A DNA stretch of 6,446 nucleotides from Clostridiales bacterium (GCA_012513735.1 JAAZBR010000056.1:1-6446); one strand, 5' to 3'; counted from the stretch's first letter, positions 1 to 5,582 are shown. A program made the numbers and translations. Notes: generated by a model not told the origin, from the sequence alone.

Positions 1-68
1 ATTGGCCTGCCATGATGGCCATTGCCGGTGAAACGGCAGCCAACCTGAACGCCAGCACCAAAAAGTAA
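1..68 (+). CDS. C-terminal end of an unidentified upstream gene (partial)
   Basis: The frame starting at base 3 is open from the window edge and ends at TAA 66-68, giving the tail WPAMMAIAGETAANLNASTKK. It is followed 11 bases later by a GC-rich hairpin that looks like a terminator, which supports a real gene end. The tail is too short to assign a family. Because the next gene on the same strand is an ABC permease with no partner genes to its right, the upstream gene could be the matching substrate-binding protein or ATPase. That is inference from position only. Confidence 0.5.
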   Translation, partial: WPAMMAIAGETAANLNASTKK

Positions 69-79
69 ACGGCATACGC

Positions 80-116
80 TGCGCAGGGGATGGGGCATGG
101 CCCTTTCTCCTGCGCA
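80..116 (+). terminator. Hairpin terminator or attenuator after the partial upstream gene
   Basis: Bases 80-90 pair with 106-116 (TGCGCAGG with CCTGCGCA, continuing through one G-T wobble), an 11 bp stem. A small inner GGG/CCC pairing (92-94 with 101-103) lies inside it. The tail TTCTCTG is only moderately T-rich, so termination may be partial. If the left gene and the permease belong to one operon, this hairpin would lower permease expression relative to the first gene. Confidence 0.5.
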
Positions 117-154
117 TTCTCTGTGCCCTGCCGGCAGTCAAAGGGGCTGTTTGA

Positions 155-222
155 TACTGATTCCAAACTTTAATGCATCGTCGCGCTGGCGCTTTTGATG
201 CTATTAAAGTTTTACATTAGTA
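155..222 (+). repeat. Short palindromic repeat, copy A (MITE-like, about 68 bp)
   Basis: This is an imperfect inverted repeat. Bases 154-161 pair with 216-223, then there is a 3x3 internal loop (TCC 162-164 against TAC 213-215). Bases 165-174 then pair with 203-212, T202 is bulged, and 175-179 pair with 197-201. The 17-base loop reads GTCGCGCTGGCGCTTTT. The same ends, internal loop and loop start recur at 3982-4141. TA at both edges would suit a TA target-site duplication, but no clean flanking repeat proves the ends. It lies 80 bases before the permease start. Confidence 0.7.
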
Positions 223-223
223 T
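195..223 (+). promoter_or_regulatory. Possible promoter for the permease inside repeat copy A
   Basis: TTGATG (195-200) and TAGTAT (218-223) are separated by 17 bases, each matching 4 of 6 consensus positions. Transcription would begin near base 230, leaving a leader of about 70 bases with two hairpins. The match is modest and it overlaps the palindrome, so it may be coincidental. If the hairpin at 80-116 stops most transcription, some promoter in this interval is needed. Confidence 0.3.
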
Positions 224-243
224 GACGCCGGGTACAACAACAA

Positions 244-277
244 GGGAGTTTGGGACGTTGGCAAACCCCGTTCTCCC
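244..277 (+). promoter_or_regulatory. Leader stem-loop upstream of the permease
   Basis: GGGA (244-247) can pair with TCCC (274-277), and directly inside it GTTTG (248-252) can pair with CAAAC (262-266), leaving a one-sided bulge at 267-273 and a 9-base loop. It matches no riboswitch class that I recognise and may be only a local fold. Confidence 0.3.
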
Positions 278-282
278 GTTCA

Positions 283-302
283 TCTCATGAAATGAGGATT
301 GC
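283..302 (+). promoter_or_regulatory. Ribosome binding site of the permease within a small hairpin
   Basis: The Shine-Dalgarno sequence GAGG (294-297) lies 5 bases before ATG 303. CTCAT (284-288) pairs with ATGAG (292-296) around a GAA loop, with T283 able to wobble with G297. The hairpin therefore covers most of the ribosome binding site and could lower or gate translation. Confidence 0.45.
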
Positions 303-1970
303 ATGAAGCCGAATGCTGGACGCTGGCCCTTTGCGCTGACCGTGCTGGTGCTGCTGGTGCTGATTCTGGGGCCCCTGGTCATGATCTTTGCCCGCGCTGT
401 GATGCCGGAGGGGGCGTTGGATCTGGGCTATGCCCTGCGTACCATCGCCCAGGAGGACAATCTGCGCGCCGTGTTGAACTCGCTGGTGCTGGCGCTGTGC
501 GTGGTGCTGCTCAGCAGCGTCATCGCCCTGCCCCTTGCCTGGCTACTGGCGCGCACCGATATTGGCCGGCACCGGTGGCTGGATGTGGTGCTGATGATTC
601 CCTTCATGACGCCGCCCTATATTGCCAGCATGGGCTGGATTCTGTTTATGCAGAAGCGTGGCCTGTTTCAGCAGTTGTTTCCGTTTACCGGGGCCTGGTC
701 GCAGCAGTTTTTCTCTTTTTTCGGCCTGGTGTTGGTGATGAGCCTGCACATCTTCCCCTTCATGATGACGGTGATGAAAAACGCCATCCGCAATGTGCCG
801 GCTTCTGTGGAGGAAAGTGGGGCCGTTTTCGGCGCCGGCGCCGGGGTGCGGATGCGCCGCATTCTGATGCCCCTGCTGACGGGCAACTATGCGGTGGGTT
901 GCTTGCTGGTGTTTGTCAAAACGCTGTCTGAATACGGTACCCCGGCCACTTTGGGACGCCGCATCGGCTTTGATGTATTCACCACCTATATTCACCGCTA
1001 CGCCACCACCGCGCCTGTGGATTTTAGCCGGGCGGCCAGCCTGTCTGCCGTGCTGGTGGGCATCTGTATGCTGGCCTGGCTGCTGCAGACCCGGGTGACC
1101 GCCCGCCACACCTACCCGCTGGTGGGGGGAAAAGGCGCCAGGCGAAAAATCGTGCGCCTGAACCGCAGCCAGCGGACCCTGTCCTGGGGATATGTGACGC
1201 TTGTGCTGCTGGTGTCCATCGGTGTGCCTTATTTCAGCACCCTGGCTACCTCGCTGATCCGGCTGCGGGGCTACGGGCTGGCGGCGGGCAATTTTACATT
1301 CCAGCACTATATCGACCTGTTCACTGCCAACATCAAGGGCACCCAGGCGCTGCGCAACTCCATGGTGCTGGCGGTGGTGTCGGCCTCCCTGGCCGCCATT
1401 CTGGGCACTGCGGTAATTTTGCTGGGCCGTGCCCGTAGCCGCCGCACGGCCCGGGCGGTGGAGGGCTTGGCGCTGCTGCCCCAGATGCTGCCCAGCATTG
1501 TGCTGGTGATCGGCATGATCCTGTTCTGGAATGGCATCTACCAACTGTTTCCGCTGTACAACACTCCTGGTATCATGGTGGTGGCCTATGTGGCGTTGTT
1601 TCTACCATATACTGTGCAGTATGTGGGCAGCGCCTATGGCCAGGTGGGGCAAGGCTTGGCCCAGGCCGGGCGGGTACTGGGCGGCACCCCTTATTATGTG
1701 CTGGGGCGGATCACTTTGCCGTTGATTGCGCCCGGCATCCTGAGCGGCTGGATGATGACCTTCATCATCGCCTTTCGCGAACTGGTGACGGCCTCTCTGA
1801 TTGCACCGCCCAATTTCCTGGTGGTCTCCACCTACATCATGCGGGAATTTGAACAGGGCAGCGTGTCCATGGGCATGGCCATGGCGGTGCTGTGTGTGCT
1901 GATCAGCACCGGCTCGCTGTTGATTGTCAACTGGCTGTCAGCCAAGGGTCGCCCTGACCAGAGTGCCTAG
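303..1970 (+). CDS. Fused two-domain ABC importer permease, ferric iron/polyamine-like class
   Basis: This is a 555-residue integral membrane protein that should form the whole transmembrane pore of an ABC importer. Two homologous permease halves of about six helices each are fused, as in FbpB/SfuB-type iron permeases. The first half spans roughly residues 10-265 and the second 293-547, joined by a basic linker (about 266-292, rich in R and K). Each half carries the cytoplasmic EAA-type loop that docks onto the ATPase: EESGAVFGAGAGVRMRRILMP (170-190) and GLAQAGRVLGG...ITLPLI (451-475). The start is ATG 303, preceded by GAGG. The end is TAG, followed by a long hairpin, so it is the last gene of its unit and the ATPase and binding protein must lie elsewhere, probably to the left. 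Ferric iron is the likeliest substrate class from fold and length. Phosphonate, thiamine, sulfate or polyamine-type substrates cannot be excluded. Confidence 0.9.
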   Translation: MKPNAGRWPFALTVLVLLVLILGPLVMIFARAVMPEGALDLGYALRTIAQEDNLRAVLNSLVLALCVVLLSSVIALPLAWLLARTDIGRHRWLDVVLMIPFMTPPYIASMGWILFMQKRGLFQQLFPFTGAWSQQFFSFFGLVLVMSLHIFPFMMTVMKNAIRNVPASVEESGAVFGAGAGVRMRRILMPLLTGNYAVGCLLVFVKTLSEYGTPATLGRRIGFDVFTTYIHRYATTAPVDFSRAASLSAVLVGICMLAWLLQTRVTARHTYPLVGGKGARRKIVRLNRSQRTLSWGYVTLVLLVSIGVPYFSTLATSLIRLRGYGLAAGNFTFQHYIDLFTANIKGTQALRNSMVLAVVSASLAAILGTAVILLGRARSRRTARAVEGLALLPQMLPSIVLVIGMILFWNGIYQLFPLYNTPGIMVVAYVALFLPYTVQYVGSAYGQVGQGLAQAGRVLGGTPYYVLGRITLPLIAPGILSGWMMTFIIAFRELVTASLIAPPNFLVVSTYIMREFEQGSVSMGMAMAVLCVLISTGSLLIVNWLSAKGRPDQSA

Positions 1971-1990
1971 GCACAAGGACGGCGAGCGCA

Positions 1991-2030
1991 AGCAACAGGC
2001 CCCGAAGTGTTGATTTCGGGGCCTGTTGCT
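1991..2030. terminator. Long perfect hairpin between convergent permease and nagZ-like genes
   Basis: Bases 1991-2006 (AGCAACAGGCCCCGAA) are the exact reverse complement of 2015-2030, a 16 bp perfect stem with an 8-base loop. It lies 20 bases after the permease stop and 23 bases past the stop of the convergent gene, where a bidirectional terminator is expected. Neither flank has a proper T-run, so it is not a textbook intrinsic terminator. It may instead act as an mRNA 3'-end stabiliser or depend on Rho. Confidence 0.6.
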
Positions 2031-2053
2031 ATCCATACTATTGTGTTGTGAGC

Positions 2054-3880
2054 TCATTGCAGACCAAATCCCCGCGGGTACAGCACGGTATTCACATCAG
2101 GCATGTTGTTTTCGTCCAGCCCGTAGAGGGTGACCGGCAGTTTCCCTCGGGCTGTCGCCGCGCCGAACAGCACGTCCATGGCGGCGGGCAGGGAGGGCCC
2201 GAAGGCCATCTGCTGGTTTTCATAGGCGGCTTTTGACATGCCCGTGGGGTTGTAGATCGCCATCAGCGCCGGGGCTGCGGTCAGCAGGGCAGCGTCCTGG
2301 GGCAACAACGTGCTGATGGCACACCAGGGAATGCCCCTTGATGCCAGCAGATCGCCGGTTGCTTTGGGCAGGTCGGCTTGCCAGTGTCCGGGCTGCAACT
2401 GCTCCGCGTTGCCGATCCGGGAGATGACCACGGCGAAATCGGCCGACTGGATCAGGGCAGTTAAGTCATCTTCTACAGCACTTTGTCCATTGTATATGTA
2501 GCTGCTGATGGCAACAGGGGGCAGCTTGCCCTCCCTCATCAGCCGCTCCATGCCGAAGCGCAGGGCGGTGGCTTCAGCTTCGCAGGTCACCACCAGCAGC
2601 ACTTGCTGTCCCTTCCTGAGCCGCATGGGCACGATGCCTTCACCCCGCAGCAGCGTGACGGTGCTGGCCGTCAGCGCACGTTCCTTTGCCTTGTGTTCCG
2701 CACTGCCCACCACCCTGCGGGCCTCCTTCAGCCGCTGATCCAGGGGCCGGGCATCCATGGGCGGCAGCGTGGCCTTCAGCGCCAGGATGCGCCTAAGGGA
2801 GGCATCAATGGCCGCCTCTGCCAGCCGCCCGTCCGCCACGGCCTCCTCCACCTCCCAAAGGGCATCCTCCAACTTCTGCATGTCGCCGGGGCTACAGATT
2901 TCTAGGGGCATCAGCGCCATATCCACCCCCACCTCAAAGGCGCGCACAAGGGCTTCCCCCACACCAAAGTACTTGGCAATGGCGTCCATATTCAGGGCAT
3001 CGGTGAAGATGACCCCCTTAAACCCCATGCGGTCCCGCAGCACATCGGTCAGGATGGCACGGGACAGCGTGGCGGGCAGGATAACCTGCTCATTCGTGGC
3101 CAGGGAGCGTGCGGTGGTGCTGTCCAGGGCCGGGTATTGAATGTGGGCGGTCATCACTGCGGGCAGGCCGGCATTGATGGCCATTTGGAAAGGAAGAAGG
3201 TCGGTTGCTTGGATAGCTTCCAGGTTCTTATCAACACGGGGCAGCGTCCCATGGGAGTCCGTCAGTGTATCCCCATGACCCGGGAAGTGTTTGACCACCG
3301 AGATGACGCCTGCATCCTGTAAGCCCCGTGCCAAAGCCAGGCCCATCCGGGCAGCCGCCTGGGGGTTCTCGCCGAAGGAGCGGGTGTTGATCACCGGATT
3401 CAGGGGATTGCTGCTCACATCCATATCCGGCGCAAAATCCATGTTGATGCCAAGTGCATGCAACTCTGTGCCAATGATCCGGCCGGCCTGGCGGGCGTTG
3501 TCCGGGATGCCGACGGCCCCCAAAGCCATATTGCCCGGCAGACAGGTGCCTTCGCCCAGGCGGTTGATGCGCCCGCCCTCCTGATCGATGGCCATCAGCA
3601 TTTGTGGCGCACCGGTGCCGGTGACAGCCCGCTGCAGGGCATCTACCAGTGCAAGGGTGGTGGCGGTATCAGGGGTGTTGGGGGCAAAGAGCACCATGCC
3701 GCCCGGCTGAACGCGCTGCAGCCATTCTTCCACCTGCTCGTTCATCCGAGTGAAGGCAGGAAAATCAAGAACTTCCTCCGGAGTCTGTCCATCCGCCGGC
3801 GACCATCGGCGTACGTTCAGCATCAGCTTCTGCGTGATTTTGCGCCGCAGGTTCCACTTTGTGTAGTCTTCCCCGGCCAT
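2054..3880 (-). CDS. nagZ: GH3 beta-N-acetylglucosaminidase (NagZ-like), two-domain, cytoplasmic
   Basis: This glycoside hydrolase family 3 enzyme of 608 residues is expected to remove terminal N-acetylglucosamine from peptidoglycan fragments during wall recycling. The barrel domain covers roughly residues 15-370. It carries the substrate-site segment AIDQEGGRINRL (97-108), the family signature KHFPGHG (197-203), the NagZ-type Asp-Ser-His catalytic pair D208/H210, and the likely nucleophile D294 in FTDALNM. A second alpha/beta domain (about 395-600) ends in ARGKLPVTLYG (578-587), as in Firmicutes two-domain members. I chose ATG 3880 because GGAGG is placed 5 bases upstream (AAGGAGGTAAGC before ATG). 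An in-frame ATG at 3949 would add 23 residues with no family resemblance. There is no signal peptide, so the enzyme is probably cytoplasmic, unlike secreted relatives. Some GH3 members of this branch act as phosphorylases, and sequence alone does not settle that. Confidence 0.93.
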   Translation of the reverse strand: MAGEDYTKWNLRRKITQKLMLNVRRWSPADGQTPEEVLDFPAFTRMNEQVEEWLQRVQPGGMVLFAPNTPDTATTLALVDALQRAVTGTGAPQMLMAIDQEGGRINRLGEGTCLPGNMALGAVGIPDNARQAGRIIGTELHALGINMDFAPDMDVSSNPLNPVINTRSFGENPQAAARMGLALARGLQDAGVISVVKHFPGHGDTLTDSHGTLPRVDKNLEAIQATDLLPFQMAINAGLPAVMTAHIQYPALDSTTARSLATNEQVILPATLSRAILTDVLRDRMGFKGVIFTDALNMDAIAKYFGVGEALVRAFEVGVDMALMPLEICSPGDMQKLEDALWEVEEAVADGRLAEAAIDASLRRILALKATLPPMDARPLDQRLKEARRVVGSAEHKAKERALTASTVTLLRGEGIVPMRLRKGQQVLLVVTCEAEATALRFGMERLMREGKLPPVAISSYIYNGQSAVEDDLTALIQSADFAVVISRIGNAEQLQPGHWQADLPKATGDLLASRGIPWCAISTLLPQDAALLTAAPALMAIYNPTGMSKAAYENQQMAFGPSLPAAMDVLFGAATARGKLPVTLYGLDENNMPDVNTVLYPRGFGLQ

Positions 3881-3977
3881 GCTTACCTCCTTCTGCAGTG
3901 CCTGCCAGCGTTCACAACCAGTGGGACAGCACACGGCTCCCCTGAGCATTCAAGCATCCTTCTCTACGGACTGCCCT

Positions 3978-3983
3978 ATTATA
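3978..3983 (-). promoter_or_regulatory. Candidate -10 box for the nagZ-like gene at the edge of repeat copy B
   Basis: On the minus strand bases 3983-3978 read TATAAT, a perfect -10 hexamer about 98 bases before the start codon at 3880. The -35 position at 17-base spacing reads GATATG, which is poor. The hexamer overlaps the outermost stem of the palindromic repeat, so the repeat may have supplied or disrupted the promoter. Confidence 0.4.
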
Positions 3984-4141
3984 CCCATTCCAAACGGTAA
4001 CATATCGTCGCGCTGGTGTTTTTGCCCCACTGCTATGTCGGCTGTTCGGTCGGTGTAGCGCTGCTATGCCTCCCTCATCTGCTCCTTGCGGTGGAGCAAA
4101 AAACCACACTGTTTTGGATGCGTTACCATTTTACATGAGTA
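3982..4141 (+). repeat. Long palindromic repeat, copy B (MITE-like, about 160-170 bp)
   Basis: The outer arms pair across 3977-4006 and 4117-4146, with mismatches at 3976, 3980, 3985, 3995, 4002 and the same TCC/TAC internal loop (3989-3991 against 4132-4134) as copy A. The left arm runs ATTCCAAAC...ATCGTCGCGCTGG and the right arm GATGC...TTTTACAT, as in copy A. Where copy A has a 17-base loop, this copy holds about 110 bases containing a nested stem, 4019-4033 with 4088-4102 (15 positions, one mismatch, one G-T). TATTATAC occurs as a direct repeat at both edges (3977-3984 and 4140-4147), which could be a target duplication or just the arms themselves. No coding sequence lies inside. This element fills most of the gene-free stretch 3881-4273. 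Confidence 0.75.
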
Positions 4142-4170
4142 TTATACGGTTTCGCGCGCCCTTGGGATAT

Positions 4171-4198
4171 GGGATGAAGCTGTTTTTGGCTTCATTCC
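4171..4198. repeat. Short perfect-style hairpin between repeat B and the lipoprotein terminator
   Basis: GGGATGAAGC (4171-4180) pairs with GCTTCATTCC (4189-4198) over 10 positions with one G-T wobble, around the loop TGTTTTTG. There is no T-run on either side, so it is not an intrinsic terminator by itself. It lies 20 bases beyond the lipoprotein terminator and may act as a second 3'-end structure. Confidence 0.4.
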
Positions 4199-4218
4199 GG
4201 TCAACCAGGCGGGCATAC

Positions 4219-4251
4219 AAAAAAGGCCCCGATGGACGGGCCACCGGGGCT
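4219..4251 (-). terminator. Rho-independent terminator of the lipoprotein gene
   Basis: Read on the minus strand, GCCCCGGTGG pairs with CCATCGGGGC over 10 bp (one G-T wobble) around a 5-base loop, followed by C and a run of six T (4224-4219). It begins 23 bases after the lipoprotein stop codon. Stem, loop and T-run all fit a standard intrinsic terminator. Confidence 0.88.
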
Positions 4252-4273
4252 GGATTTCATTGAACGGGAGGGA

Positions 4274-4747
4274 CTACTTGACGCGGTTCAGGGTCACGGG
4301 GGCGTTGCCGCCCACGGTAAACGTCAACTTGTCGCCCTCCAACTTGAACTCAGTCGTTTCCTCAGTGGCTTGATCGCCCATCTTGGTGCTGACGGTCAGC
4401 TTGTTGCCATCCACCTTGTAGGTCAGCACAGGGGCATCTGCCTTCATGGCCTCGGCCTGCTCAGCAGGTACGCCCGCCTTCTTGGCCATCTCCACCACCA
4501 GTTCCGCGCTGGTTTTGCCGCCGATCAGGGTTTCGATCCTGCCGTCGGCGGTGAACTCCATCACCACATCTTTGGTGGCATCCGCACCCAGCATCTGGTC
4601 AAGCTCGCTGGCAGCCATCTGCTTTGTTAGTTCAGGGGAACTCCACTTGCCCACAATCGACGCCTTGCTGCCGTTGCCGCAAGCGGTCAGCAGCAAAGCT
4701 GCCGCCACCACCAAAAGTGCCAGGGATACCAGTTTCTTGTTTTTCAT
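4274..4747 (-). CDS. Small secreted lipoprotein, lipocalin-like beta-rich domain, function unknown
   Basis: This 157-residue protein is exported and lipid-anchored. Residues 1-22 form a signal peptide with a KNKK start, a hydrophobic core and the lipobox LTAC, so Cys23 would be lipidated, leaving about 135 residues outside the cell membrane. The mature part begins with VGKW (32-35), then an acidic, helix-prone stretch (about 37-60, 79-105), and then beta-strand pairs such as VVMEFTADGRIET (61-73), LTYKVDGNKLTVST (108-121) and FKLEGDKLTFTVGG (134-147), ending VTLNRVK. The opening GxW and repeated DG/GD turns resemble lipocalin-like small lipoprotein domains of clostridia (DUF5640-type), by pattern only. 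AGGAG is 7 bases before ATG. It is monocistronic, with its own promoter and terminator. The ligand and role are unknown. Confidence 0.88.
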   Translation of the reverse strand: MKNKKLVSLALLVVAAALLLTACGNGSKASIVGKWSSPELTKQMAASELDQMLGADATKDVVMEFTADGRIETLIGGKTSAELVVEMAKKAGVPAEQAEAMKADAPVLTYKVDGNKLTVSTKMGDQATEETTEFKLEGDKLTFTVGGNAPVTLNRVK

Positions 4748-4775
4748 GCTCCTTCTCCTGCGTGTGATTTCGGAC

Positions 4776-4792
4776 TGATGTTGTTAACATCA
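4776..4792. promoter_or_regulatory. Palindrome at the lipoprotein transcription start (possible operator)
   Basis: TGATGTT (4776-4782) and AACATCA (4786-4792) are perfect inverted arms with a 3-base spacer. They lie just downstream of the predicted start point near 4794, inside the 5' leader. The symmetry suits a dimeric regulator, or a small hairpin in the mRNA 5' end. Confidence 0.4.
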
Positions 4793-4800
4793 AGCACATA

Positions 4801-4828
4801 ATAATAACACACATTTGTAATATATCAA
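4801..4828 (-). promoter_or_regulatory. Sigma-A type promoter of the lipoprotein gene
   Basis: On the minus strand there is TTGATA (4828-4823), a 16-base spacer, and TATTAT (4806-4801). A TG one base before the -10 gives an extended -10. Start of transcription is predicted near 4794, about 47 bases before the start codon. The surrounding DNA is much more AT-rich than the rest of the window, as expected for a promoter. Confidence 0.65.
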
Positions 4829-4926
4829 CCTGCACCTGGAGGTTTGGTAAAACAATTTGATTTTTTTACAATCGGCGGTCAGCAGTTCCCATTGACAGCA
4901 TGGTGGGGTCCCCGGCAAGGTTAGAC

Positions 4927-5478
4927 TCAGGCTTCGGATGTCGGCAGCAGCTTCTCAAAGGCCACGCGCAGCGGGTCTCCAGCTATGCCGAAGTAAAGGA
5001 CTTCACCGCACAGGGTGTAGCTGCGCCTCGCAAGAAAGCGGCGCATCACCACATTGCCTCGATGGGTATCGGTGCGCAGGCTGCTTATGCCTTGCTGACG
5101 GCAGGTTTCCTCCAGGTTTTGCAGCAGCAGATCAGCCGCTCCCTGATGGCGGAAGCGGTCGGACGCAGCAAAACGATGTAGCGCACCATAGGGCGTACCT
5201 TCGGTCAGCCAACCGGTTCCACCGGAGGCAGACTGAGTGTCCAGCTTCTGATAGAAAGGATCCGGCCCGAAGATCAACACCCCCACCGCGGCCAACTCGC
5301 CATCAGCCTCCATGACATGGCAGGTACCCTGCTCAATGTCCTGGGCTAGTACATGGGGCTGGGGATAGCCATCCTGCCACTGGTCTATGCCCAGCGTGGC
5401 CATGAAGGCCCGCGCCTCCTGGATCAGCGCCACAATCTCCTTCAAATCTTCTGGTCCTGCCCTTCTAAACCGAAGCAT
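4927..5478 (-). CDS. GNAT-family N-acetyltransferase
   Basis: This 183-residue soluble enzyme is predicted to move an acetyl group from acetyl-CoA to an unknown amine. The N-terminal part has FRRAGPEDLKEIVALIQEA (4-22) and the IDQWQDGYPQ segment (31-40) common in one bacterial GNAT subgroup. The acetyl-CoA loop is R110-H-Q-G113-A-A115 (RxxGxA), followed by helix DLLLQNLEE (116-124). LRTDTHRGN (134-142) and MRRFLARRSY (145-154) form the late core. The usual Gly before the aromatic residue is replaced by Ser153, a mild deviation. I place the start at ATG 5478, because GAGGGGG precedes it by 6 bases and the domain begins there. An ATG at 5574 would add 32 residues that span the promoter and palindrome. 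No clear terminator follows in the 98 bases before the next promoter. Confidence 0.87.
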   Translation of the reverse strand: MLRFRRAGPEDLKEIVALIQEARAFMATLGIDQWQDGYPQPHVLAQDIEQGTCHVMEADGELAAVGVLIFGPDPFYQKLDTQSASGGTGWLTEGTPYGALHRFAASDRFRHQGAADLLLQNLEETCRQQGISSLRTDTHRGNVVMRRFLARRSYTLCGEVLYFGIAGDPLRVAFEKLLPTSEA

Positions 5479-5493
5479 GTTTATCCCCCTCGC

Positions 5494-5511
5494 TATGATG
5501 GCGCCATCATA
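5494..5511. promoter_or_regulatory. Perfect 18-base palindrome, likely operator of the acetyltransferase gene
   Basis: TATGATGGCGCCATCATA is its own reverse complement across all 18 bases. It overlaps the predicted -10 box and start point of the minus-strand acetyltransferase promoter, the classic place for a repressor site. It lies 27 bases from the TTGACA box on the murI side, so it might also affect the divergent gene. Confidence 0.55.
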
Positions 5512-5514
5512 CCA
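5506..5514 (-). promoter_or_regulatory. Extended -10 promoter of the acetyltransferase gene
   Basis: Minus-strand bases 5514-5506 read TGGTATGAT, that is TG, one base, then TATGAT (5 of 6 matches to the -10 consensus). The -35 region at 17 bases (AGAGAA) is weak, as tolerated by extended -10 promoters. The transcript would start near 5499 with a leader of about 20 bases. Confidence 0.5.
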
Positions 5515-5537
5515 TGGTGTTTGCCCGTTTCTCTGCT

Positions 5538-5566
5538 TTGACAATGTTTTTTTGCCCATTTCTTGT
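5538..5566 (+). promoter_or_regulatory. Possible murI promoter
   Basis: A perfect TTGACA lies at 5538-5543. The -10 position 17 bases on reads TCTTGT, which is poor. A better-looking TATACT lies at 5599-5604, but it would start transcription at the ribosome binding site. The exact promoter is therefore uncertain. Confidence 0.3.
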
Positions 5567-5582
5567 ACCCTCACCTATCTTT

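Noticed and set aside
543..1544. Long open frame (333 codons) on the minus strand inside the permease gene
   Set aside because: Its product is a His/Gln/Gly-rich run with no domain, as expected from the antisense of a GC-rich, Leu/Val-rich membrane gene. The permease on the + strand has clear family motifs throughout.
3881..3949. Alternative, longer start of the nagZ-like gene at 3949
   Set aside because: The extra residues (MLRGAVCC...) have no family similarity, and the strong AAGGAGGT ribosome binding site is placed for ATG 3880 and lies within that extension.
2483..4000. Several + strand open frames opposite the nagZ-like gene
   Set aside because: They are antisense to a gene with intact GH3 catalytic motifs, have low-complexity compositions and show no convincing ribosome binding sites or domains.
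155..4141. CRISPR array
   Set aside because: There are only two repeat copies, almost 4 kb apart and of unequal size, with no regular spacers and no cas genes.
4066..4373. Short + strand open frames running from repeat B into the lipoprotein gene
   Set aside because: They cross a palindromic repeat, a terminator and the antisense of a well-supported lipoprotein gene, and show no recognisable protein features.
4847..4869. GTAAAA...TTTTAC inverted repeat as terminator of the acetyltransferase gene
   Set aside because: The stem is six AT-rich pairs with an 11-base loop and no T-run after it on the minus strand, so it is too weak to support.
5479..5574. Alternative, longer start of the acetyltransferase at 5574
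   Set aside because: It would place the extended -10 box, the palindrome and the ribosome binding site inside coding sequence. The GNAT domain starts directly at ATG 5478.
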